A stretch of DNA of 64,000 bases, taken from contig USPQ01000003.1 of NCBI GenBank assembly GCA_900556625.1, positions 6,353 through 70,352 of the forward strand, written 5' to 3'. The DNA comes from an uncultured Bacteroides sp. (GTDB taxonomy: Bacteria; Bacteroidota; Bacteroidia; Bacteroidales; Bacteroidaceae). The position numbers and the translations under genes were made by a program. How positions within the stretch are numbered: the first letter of the stretch is position 1; each line of letters begins with the position of its first letter. The notes beneath the pieces are model-generated. The model did no database searches, was not told the DNA's origin, and saw only the letters and a list, made by a program, of their open reading frames with translations. Shown piece by piece: positions 46,788 to 54,900 of this stretch.

Positions 46788-47020
46788 GAGGCGGAGATCT
46801 TTTAAACTACGCCAATTTCGTCTTGTATGATTCATTAACCAATAAACCAGTAGCCAAATTATCACAAAATATGCAGAATACATTGGCGGAATGGAAAGAA
46901 AAAGGATATGAAGTAAAATCTGCCTCTGTTCGATTCGTTGTAGCATGGAAACCTAAAGAAGCACCGAAAGATGAACCAGAAACAGCGGTTCTATTAGCCG
47001 ATTTACTTCTTTCCCGATAA
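46700..47020 (+). CDS. C-terminal domain of the RecQ/UvrD protein in the -1 frame, or a small overlapping gene
   Basis: 106 codons from an ATG inside the end of the upstream gene (88-base overlap). The product (MPEEIVLQLSHKDVYLGFF, then VKSASVRFVVAWKPKEAPKD) looks like a conserved folded domain. Its frame stays open upstream through IDSKEYA to the T5 run. I recall homologues in which a similar stretch forms the C-terminal tail of the RecQ/UvrD fusion, so a 1-base deletion or frameshift is the simpler reading. Independent translation from 46700 is also possible. Confidence 0.6.
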   Translation: MPEEIVLQLSHKDVYLGFFRKLKREVLALRGGDLLNYANFVLYDSLTNKPVAKLSQNMQNTLAEWKEKGYEVKSASVRFVVAWKPKEAPKDEPETAVLLADLLLSR

Positions 47021-47062
47021 TACCAAATATAAAGAAAAGTATCGCAAGAAACTTCTGAACGC

Positions 47063-47096
47063 AAAAAGCGTGCAACTCATTGAGCTGCACGCTTTT
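47063..47096 (+). terminator. Terminator after the RecQ/UvrD gene
   Basis: AAAAGCGTGCA (47064-47074) pairs perfectly with TGCACGCTTTT (47086-47096), and CTC pairs with GAG inside. Near-symmetric A and T tracts mean it could work in both directions, ending this gene and any transcript reading left from the HNH gene. Confidence 0.85.
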
Positions 47097-47209
47097 GCTT
47101 ATTGTTTGTTATCTGTATCCTTATCGGAATCATTTGACTTCCTCAAAGTCAACGTGATATATCTATCAGCGACTTGCATACACGTGTTGCAAATATAACG
47201 CAAATCTGA

Positions 47210-47396
47210 AAATAAGCATTCATAAGCAACAACAGCTCTTGACTGCAAAAGTACGATTTTTATTCATAAACAACGGGATGTAAACGCATAAAAATCAAAA
47301 GGAAGCTGTATTTTTAATAGATTCTTCAGTTTTATCCCTACCTTTGTAGATAGTGTGGGATTGTACCCAAGAACCAATAAGAAAGCGATTAAGATA
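47210..47396 (+). promoter_or_regulatory. Promoter/leader repeat copy 2 of 3, with no sense gene after it
   Basis: Rightward -7 box TACCTTTG at 47339-47346 preceded by TTCTTCAGTTTTATC. The leader hairpin is TGGG (47356-47359) / CCCA (47366-47369), followed by AGAACCAATAAGAAAGCGAT, shared exactly with copy 3. A leftward TACTTTTG box is at 47246-47253. It points directly into the 3' end of a minus-strand gene. The rest of 47097-47209 shows nothing identifiable. Confidence 0.6.
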
Positions 47397-49142
47397 TCAT
47401 TCACTGTAATGTTTCATCATTGACTGTTCCACATCTTCCTTAGGATGTTGAATATGCCCCATAGACTCCATCAGATAGTCTGCAAGCCGTGAGAAATCAT
47501 ACTTATGAAATTTATCTGCAACTCTTTTCTTTATCTGTTTACATGCTACATCAAGTATATACTCAACAAAAAACGGAGACATCTCTCCAGCCTCATACGA
47601 ACAAACCTGAGACATACACTTATGGCTGACATCTACTTTACAAACTGTTTTTAATACAGTTTCCCGATTACAAATTGCCAGAATTGCAATTTTTCCAGAC
47701 CAACTACAATTGGACTGTGAAGCATCAATATTAAAATTTTGATCAATAATGCTGACAATAGAATCTTCAATTCTTAAATCCTTTGCTAATTCTATATTCA
47801 ATGTTTGATTTTCTATCTTAGCTTGAGCATTAACGATATTTATCAGAGATGGATTAAACGGAGGAAAGTCAACTGTATTCGGATTCTTTTCTTGAGTGTG
47901 ATTAAAATAACTTTGATCAACAATCTCACACTCATTTTTATCAACCCATTCCTTTACATGAGCAATCTTATCAACTCTATCTGCCATATCAATCTTATCT
48001 ATATTCAGTCTTGTTCCTGTAAATTGAATGCTTTGGATAATATAGCTCAAATAAGGTATTAAATAATCACTCTCATAGATTTGTTCATCCTTTCCAAATG
48101 GCACGATATAAAAGAAAGTCAAATCAATCAAAGTCAATGCAACAATACACTTTGGATACTGTGAATTTACAGTCTGTTTATGTCGTACAAAGACCTTTAC
48201 TAAAGGCTGACTTATGCATGAATCACGATAGACATAAAATACATTTGGAAGTACTTTGGGAACAAAGTAACCCTTAATCCAGTCAATTGTTGTACCGAAC
48301 TCGTTCACAAGATCACGCGGCATTAAATCTATAGCAATCTTGGCTAGCGTCTTATAAATTCCTAAATGTGTTATTGGATCAGCACCTTCAAGTTTGACAA
48401 AATATTGACTTTCTGTCTCGTAAAGAATCGCCAAACGTGATATTTTAAGTTCCCCAGTAGGGCCATCATAGTAAAAATTATGCCCATACACTTGAATAAT
48501 TTTATTTTTCTTGTTAGCAATTTTATTCTCCGACCGACGAAATTTAAGATATTCCGTCAATTCCTTGTCAATATAACTCAAAACAGAATTACAACTCTGG
48601 CATTCATCATTACAGAAAATAAATTTATTCCCAAGAGCATCAGGAATTGCATGAGCATTTTTCTTCTTAAAACGTACCTCAGGATATTTCTTACCACAGA
48701 AACGACAGATGCAAGTCTTTAAATCATCTGGTCCTGTATATTCTTCCTTGTCTCCATACGATATTATATCATATGATGCGGAAAAATTAGCGTTTCCAAC
48801 CATAAATATAGCTTTCTTTATCAAATTATTATCTACCTTCAACAAAGCTCCCTCTCTAAGAAATGCTAAGTGCGTATTATCTATTTGGCAATTAAAATAA
48901 TTCTCAACTTTATATAAATCAAATTCTTGTGATTTATAACTACTACAGATCTCATGTATTCTGTTTTTTAGTTTTCGGGTACAATGGAAAAGTTTATTGT
49001 GAGAACTATCATCTATCCATTCAACCGGAGTTACACCACAGAACAGATTAAGCATATCCATCCATGCAGGATGCGACTGTGGAAGATTAATCCCTAGTTC
49101 AACACCTGATTCATTAAAGATTCGACAAACAAAGCTCGACAT
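47397..49142 (-). CDS. HNH-endonuclease-like protein with long unknown C-terminal region
   Basis: 581 residues. At about 140-195 there is a zinc-HNH pattern: CRFCGKKYPEV, then AHAIPDALGNK (HNH His and Asn), then CNDECQSCN, matching the HNH_5-like group with two Cys pairs. The 385 residues that follow have no motif I recognise. HNH proteins of this type in islands often cut foreign DNA, so a restriction or defence role is an inference. It faces opposite to its neighbours. A likely promoter is TACTTTTG on the minus strand at 49205-49212. Its AT-rich codon use is similar to that of the large genes downstream. Confidence 0.7.
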   Translation of the reverse strand: MSSFVCRIFNESGVELGINLPQSHPAWMDMLNLFCGVTPVEWIDDSSHNKLFHCTRKLKNRIHEICSSYKSQEFDLYKVENYFNCQIDNTHLAFLREGALLKVDNNLIKKAIFMVGNANFSASYDIISYGDKEEYTGPDDLKTCICRFCGKKYPEVRFKKKNAHAIPDALGNKFIFCNDECQSCNSVLSYIDKELTEYLKFRRSENKIANKKNKIIQVYGHNFYYDGPTGELKISRLAILYETESQYFVKLEGADPITHLGIYKTLAKIAIDLMPRDLVNEFGTTIDWIKGYFVPKVLPNVFYVYRDSCISQPLVKVFVRHKQTVNSQYPKCIVALTLIDLTFFYIVPFGKDEQIYESDYLIPYLSYIIQSIQFTGTRLNIDKIDMADRVDKIAHVKEWVDKNECEIVDQSYFNHTQEKNPNTVDFPPFNPSLINIVNAQAKIENQTLNIELAKDLRIEDSIVSIIDQNFNIDASQSNCSWSGKIAILAICNRETVLKTVCKVDVSHKCMSQVCSYEAGEMSPFFVEYILDVACKQIKKRVADKFHKYDFSRLADYLMESMGHIQHPKEDVEQSMMKHYSE

Positions 49143-49169
49143 ATCAAAAGTAAATTAACATATAATCCC

Positions 49170-49350
49170 CAATATACATCCATAAGCCGCTAGGCTCTTA
49201 ATAACAAAAGTAGTTATTTCCTTCATAAGCAACGTGACATAAACGCATAAAAAACAAACAAAGGGATGATTTTAACATTGGTTCTACGGTTTAATCCTTA
49301 CCTTTGTGTATGATTGTGTGGAATTATACCTAAGAACCAATAAGAAAGCG
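49170..49350 (+). promoter_or_regulatory. Promoter/leader repeat copy 3 of 3, driving the AlbA-like gene
   Basis: Rightward -7 box TACCTTTG at 49299-49306; AGAACCAATAAGAAAGCGAT leads directly into the ATG at 49351. The hairpin of copies 1 and 2 has decayed to about two pairs (GG...CC). The leftward TACTTTTG at 49205-49212 serves the HNH gene, so this is a divergent promoter. Confidence 0.65.
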
Positions 49351-50874
49351 ATGCAGATACATAACAATACATTGATAACTGAATGCTCAGCTTACGATTT
49401 CAAGGAAATGCTGGAACGTAAGAAAGTAAAGTCATGGCTTAAATCCGTATCAGCTTTTGCCAATACGGACGGTGGCAGTTTGTTCTATGGAGTGAACGAT
49501 GACGGAATGATTGTTGGTTTGGAAAATCCGCAAGCCGATGCAGACTTTATCAGCGAAATGATAAAGGCAAGACTTGATCCTGTTCCGGAAGTGCAACTTA
49601 TTCCGATAGAACATGAAGGACATACTCTACTTGAAGTGAAAGTAAAGGCAGGAATGCTAACACCTTATTATTATTACCAAGACGGAACACGCACTGCCTA
49701 TACAAGAGTGGGTAATGAAAGTGTGGAATGTAACTCCCAACAATTACTTTCGTTGGTATTAAAAGGCACGCATATGACTTGGGATTCACTTCCTACCCAA
49801 GTGGATGCCAACAAACATTCCTTCATTATCCTCGCCAATACATTTCATGAACAAACTCACCAGGAATGGAATGACAAATACTTGGAATCATTCGGACTGG
49901 TCACATCAGACGGCAAACTAACCAATGCCGGATTGCTGTTTGTGGATAACTGTACCGTATTCCAATCACGTATTTTCTGTACCCGTTGGACTGGACTCTA
50001 TAAAGATGATGCCATCAGTTCCGTAGAACATCGGGCGAACCTTGTATTGCTCTTAAAATATGGGATGGACTTCATCAAGAACTACACCATGAGTGGCTGG
50101 GTAAAGATGCCAAACTATCGTCTCAATCTCCCCGACTATTCCGACCGTGCTATATTTGAAGGATTGGTAAACCATCTTATCCATAGAGATTACACAGTAA
50201 TGGGTGGTGAAGTACATATTGACATCTATGATGACCGTGTAGAACTAGTATCACCCGGTGCGATGCTTGACGGTACACAGATTCAAGACCGTGACATATA
50301 CAAAGTGCCGTCCATGCGTCGTAATCCTGTTATTGCGGATATGTTTACACAATTGGACTATATGGAGAAACGTGGCTCGGGCTTACGGAAAATACGGGAA
50401 CTTACGGAGAAACTGCCCAATTTCCTGCAAGGTAAAGAACCACAATATCAAACGGAAGCGACTTCTTTCTTCACGACCTTTTATAATCTGAACTGGGGGG
50501 AGAACGGAAGAATACCTGTTGGGGAAGTGGCCAACAGGGTAAATAGTACCCTCGAAAAGTACCCTGTAAACGAAGAAAGTTCGGAGAAAAAGTTCGGTGT
50601 AAACACGGAATGGTTCGGTGTAAACGAAGAAAGTTCGGAGAAAAAGTTCGGTGTAAACAGCAACGAGCAACCTAAAAAGGTTAGTAGAACAGCCCAAAAG
50701 ATCATTGATCTAATCATTTCTGATTCATCAATCACTGCAGAGAACATGGCAAATAAAATTGGTGTATCAAAACGTGCGATTGAAAAGAGCATCAAAAGTC
50801 TTCGAGATATGGGTATTATTATCCATGAGGGTTCTGATAAGGCTGGCTATTGGCGCATTATTGTTAAACCATAA
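49351..50874 (+). CDS. AlbA_2/Schlafen-like ATP-binding transcriptional regulator
   Basis: About 507 residues from ATG 49351; the longer GTG frame begins inside the promoter repeat. The N-terminal AlbA_2 domain (about 1-125) shows SVSAFANTDGGSLFYGVNDDGMIVGL (read in two parts: SVSAFANTDGG and FYGVNDDG). A GHKL-like ATP-binding C-terminal half has EKRGSGLRKIRELTEKL. Then a 54-base in-frame repeat (core VNEESSEKKFGVN, twice) forms a linker, and a winged helix follows (TAENMANKIGVSKRAIEKSI). Proteins of this class often regulate nearby mobile or defence genes, a role that would fit here. The next gene starts 16 bases later. Confidence 0.85.
   Translation: MQIHNNTLITECSAYDFKEMLERKKVKSWLKSVSAFANTDGGSLFYGVNDDGMIVGLENPQADADFISEMIKARLDPVPEVQLIPIEHEGHTLLEVKVKAGMLTPYYYYQDGTRTAYTRVGNESVECNSQQLLSLVLKGTHMTWDSLPTQVDANKHSFIILANTFHEQTHQEWNDKYLESFGLVTSDGKLTNAGLLFVDNCTVFQSRIFCTRWTGLYKDDAISSVEHRANLVLLLKYGMDFIKNYTMSGWVKMPNYRLNLPDYSDRAIFEGLVNHLIHRDYTVMGGEVHIDIYDDRVELVSPGAMLDGTQIQDRDIYKVPSMRRNPVIADMFTQLDYMEKRGSGLRKIRELTEKLPNFLQGKEPQYQTEATSFFTTFYNLNWGENGRIPVGEVANRVNSTLEKYPVNEESSEKKFGVNTEWFGVNEESSEKKFGVNSNEQPKKVSRTAQKIIDLIISDSSITAENMANKIGVSKRAIEKSIKSLRDMGIIIHEGSDKAGYWRIIVKP
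50565..50658 (+). repeat. Two 40-bp direct repeats in the linker of the AlbA-like gene
   Basis: Positions 50565-50604 and 50619-50658 are the same (start TGTAAACGAAGAAAGTTCGG, end GTTCGGTGTAAAC). The period is 54 bases, so each repeat adds 18 residues in frame. A third partial GTAAAC/GTTCGG element lies between them. Confidence 0.85.
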
Positions 50875-50890
50875 ACCGAACAATAAACCT

Positions 50891-51592
50891 ATGGGAACAT
50901 CTTTCATACCACTCAGTGCAATAATTGCCGTTTTGATTATCGCTTTTTTGTTTGCCTCCTTACCGCAGGTAAACCATAAAACGCGATACAGAGCGCTTTA
51001 TGCAATAGCCATCATCATGCTATTAGCCGTTATTCCTATCAGTGAGTACATGGCTAGGGACACCAAAAATTCAAGCAACAATTATCTGCTTGTCCTAATA
51101 TTCGATATTGCAGTAGGGTATTTTTGTATGTACATTGCTGCTTTGCTGAAATTCAATGTTCTTAAACGAAAGAATCAAGCATTAGAAAATGCCTTGACAG
51201 AAAAAAAGCAAGAGAAAGTATCTGTTTTATTGGAACATCAAAACGAAAAGCAACAAGCTCTTCAGCAAAGAGAACTTGAATGGTTAGCAGATAAAATCAA
51301 TATGTTCACTGAAGAAGAACAGAAAGCGATTCTTGCCAGTGCTCTATCGTTTGCCGAACATGACTTGATAGTTGCTCCCTTAATCAACATACAGCCCAAA
51401 GACACTTGCAGTCAGCAAGAACTTATGTACTACGTTTGTTCCGTCTTTTTCAATCTGAGCAAGAAGCGCAATGAAATTGTAAGTTTCTTAATTCAAGTCT
51501 TTCCACTCTACTTCCCTGCTGGAGAAAGCGCATTAGCTAAAAAGATGCCGGGATTGGAAAAGGTAAAAGAGAGAAGGGAGAAAGAAGGATAA
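50891..51592 (+). CDS. Unknown membrane protein with coiled coil
   Basis: 233 residues from ATG 50891 (MGTSFIPLSAIIAVLIIAFL); an open frame from 50759 overlaps the previous gene and is not preferred. There are three hydrophobic segments (about 8-24, 38-52, 68-90), then a charged coiled coil (about 95-140, EKKQEKVSVLLEHQNEKQQALQQRELEWLADKI) and a C-terminal soluble region (TEEEQKAILASALSFAE). I do not recognise a family. The close spacing to the AlbA-like gene suggests co-transcription; it may be a membrane-linked partner. Confidence 0.65.
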   Translation: MGTSFIPLSAIIAVLIIAFLFASLPQVNHKTRYRALYAIAIIMLLAVIPISEYMARDTKNSSNNYLLVLIFDIAVGYFCMYIAALLKFNVLKRKNQALENALTEKKQEKVSVLLEHQNEKQQALQQRELEWLADKINMFTEEEQKAILASALSFAEHDLIVAPLINIQPKDTCSQQELMYYVCSVFFNLSKKRNEIVSFLIQVFPLYFPAGESALAKKMPGLEKVKERREKEG

Positions 51593-51600
51593 GTAAAATA

Positions 51601-51902
51601 ATGATTATGAAAAAAGAAGCAATCATATCAGCAATACTTGACGTTTGCAAAGACATGGGTTTGGACTATATAACCAAAGTAAAGTCTGCCACATAGAATG
51701 CTGATGTTGTTGTTGAACATAATACATACAAGTTGGCTTTATCCAACTCGATGACTAAGAACACGTGTTGGCTGAATCAGAATTAGGAATTGAAAGCGAA
51801 AAGATCGTCTTTCTTCTCTTCAATAAAGAAAGTGAGATAGCATTCAAAGATACTGATTACAGAATATTTAATGTTAATAATTATCTAAACTCAAAAATGT
51901 AA
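51601..51902 (+). pseudogene. Broken small gene (stop plus frameshift)
   Basis: An ATG at 51601 opens MIMKKEAIISAILDVCKDMG, but TAG at 51694 interrupts. The same frame continues with NADVVVEHNTYKLALSNSMTK, then a -1 shift near 51759 gives EHVLAESELGIESEKIVFLL and continues to NNYLNSKM with TAA at 51900. Together this makes a plausible protein of about 100 residues with two lesions. The family is not recognised. It fills the gap 51593-51906 before the helicase operon. Confidence 0.6.
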
Positions 51903-51906
51903 AGTT

Positions 51907-54900
51907 ATGATAATAAAAGACTTCGATTGGGATGCTTATGAAAACAACCAAGTCAATGACGAAATAAACATAGAAGAACAAAGATTAGATAATGAAAAAT
52001 TGTTGAATGCTATAAACAACAACGAAATAATCGAAGGTATAATTATTTCGATAAATAAGCGCGAAGTTATTGTCAACGTAGGTTATATACGCGATGGAAT
52101 AATTTCTGCATCTGAGTTTCGTTATAATCCCAATCTTAAAATAGGTGATGTTGTTGAGGTAATAATCGAAAAAGAAACTTCTATAAATAAATATCTTATC
52201 ATTTCCCATAAAAAAGCTCGCTTGAAAAAAACTTGGGAAAAAGTTAAAACTGCATTAGAAAACAATGAGACAATCTCTTGTTATGTGAAATGCCGCACCA
52301 AAGGTGGCATGATTGTTGATGTTTATGGCATAGAAGCATTTTTACCTAGTTCTCAAATGGACATTGTAAGAGTTCCTGACCTCGAGGTATATGTAGGCAA
52401 AAACCTTGATGTCAAAGTTGTTAAGATTAATAAAGAATACATGAATGTTGTGGTCAGCCATAAAATGGTAGTGACTGAAAACTTACAGAAAAAAAGTTCA
52501 GACAAGACTCTTCTAAAAGATATTTGGCAGAAACATACGGAAGTCCAGGAACAGATATTGCGTCAGAGGACAGTTCCCCTTGCGATTGACCCTTCAAAAT
52601 CAGAAATTGTCAATGAGAAGCTTCATGTTGTTCTTGACACTTCTGACAATACTGAGCAAATTAAAAAAGCAATAATTCAGACTTTGGACATAACAGAGGA
52701 TTACTGTCATTTCGATGATGGTTATATCATTGCGCCAATCTCTAATTGGTGTAAGTTGGATGAGTCTGTAAAATCAAGGTTAAGTACAAAAGCTAATAAA
52801 GAATATGTTTCTTTTACTTTCTATCCTGTAATCGATGGTAAGATAACTGATCAAAAAGCTCAGTTTACTGGAGTAAAAGGATTATTAGACAAACTTGAAA
52901 TTGACTACGACTTTGACAAAAACAGACGTTTACAGATTGCCATCAATGAACTTCACAGGCTTAAAAGCAATGAAGACTTCAAGCAGTTGCAGGTCTCTTT
53001 ACCTGATACTGCATCTGCAATCATACCCATTTATCCAAGCATTCTATATTATCTGGACAGAATCTATCCTAACCATAATTTCAAGAATATTGAGACATTC
53101 AAAGAACATACAAGTGCTATAGGTGGAGTCTCTGTTCGTAAGGAACTTGTCATAGAAGGAGGTTACTTCAATAACAAGGTATTAGAACAATTAAATGAAC
53201 TTTTTGACCTGAGAATGTATCGAGTGGAATTTGATTTCAAAATCAATGAAGATGTACTCAATACATATGATTGGTCAAAGAATATATTGGGCTTACCTAA
53301 AGGAAAAGATGGTATTGTTACTTTTTGGAGAAAGATTAAGAAAGCCCCAAAAACCAACATCGAATTTGAAGAAGAAATAGAGGATGAGGAAACATCCGAA
53401 ATGTTTTCTGATACAGAATACTTTAACAGTAATATCACTGATGATTTTCATTTCGAATATATGCTTGACCGCAAAATTATCGACAAGGTATTTGGCAAGA
53501 GAAACTATGTAGTAGCCGAACGCTATTTTTATGAATACAAAGAAAATAGAACATGGGCTACTACCGAAGAACTCGATCGATTTAATGATCAAATCCACAT
53601 TGAGCTTAGAAACAAGAGCTTTGGCATAGAAAGAAACGGTTCATCAATTGGCATTGACTTCAATTGGAAAGAAACTAGTCTTCCAGAGCTCTTGACTCAG
53701 CTGAGTCGAGAGTTTGGCTTTATTGATTTTGGTCTGTATAAACGAGGTCACAAATGTAACTTTGATATAAAATACAAGAAAGCTGAGCTGACTGGAATCA
53801 TGGAAGAACTCCGTAATGCTTTTGAGGATCTAAACATAGAACTCGTCAAGAAAGGTACGGAGCTATCTTTCTTTAAAGAATTTACGAAAATAGAAGATCT
53901 TCTTGCTTTTAAGTCTCATCTTGCCCATAAGTTGAACTCTTTTGATTCTTCTCGTTATTCGTGTACGATTTCTGATGTTCCATCGGACTGCGTAAAGTTA
54001 TTATACTTCTATGACAAACAAAGCCGTAATGAGGAACGAATCGAAGCTGTTCAAGAACTTAAAAGCGCAGATTTCTTAGCAGGAGATCTTCCAATCGGTA
54101 AGTTGATTCGAATTTCAGCATATCCAGAGATTGTTTTGGATATTTCTGGTGACAACTATGAATTTACAAAACAGCTGTTTGAAGAATCCAATGTAGAGTA
54201 TATCACACCTGATTTGTCTGGAGATCTGGAAAAACTTGCACGACTAAAAGAATCATTAAATAGGATTATCGAAGGAAGGGAAATAGAGAATGTTTCTTTA
54301 GGAGATTTTATATTTGATGCATCTAAGGCTGCGGGTATAAAAGATTTCGATGAGAATATAAAACTTGAACTACAGGAAATAAGCAAACATATTCTCAATA
54401 AAAAAATTGAAAATAATGAACCTCAGAAAGTTGCAATAGCTAAAGCACTCCTTGCTCCAGATTTGGCTTTGATACAAGGACCTCCAGGAACAGGTAAATC
54501 TACAGCTATTGCAGAAATGATTTGGCAACACACAAGAGAGTTCCCTGATAAAAAAATACTTCTTACGTCAGAGACTAACCTTGCTGTAGATAATGCTATT
54601 GACAGAGTTGTCAATGACCAGCATAATCTAATTAAGCCTATTCGCATAGGCGACGAATCTCGCTTGGAATCCGAAGGCTTACAATTTTCTTACACAGCCA
54701 TGTACAGATGGGCAAAAGGCGAAGATTGGAGAAAGAAAAAAGGCACTGTTGACCTCGATGACGATGATGAAGAAGACAATGCCGTAACAACTATCGAAGA
54801 TTCAGTATATGAAGTACCCGAAAAGCTTATATTACTGAATTGGATGGAAAATATAAGCAGACGCATGGATATGGAAAAGATGCCATCAGAAGCTCAAGAG

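Noticed and set aside
50759..50890. Upstream start for the coiled-coil membrane protein
   Set aside because: It overlaps the winged-helix region of the AlbA-like gene in another frame; ATG 50891 begins a natural membrane segment.
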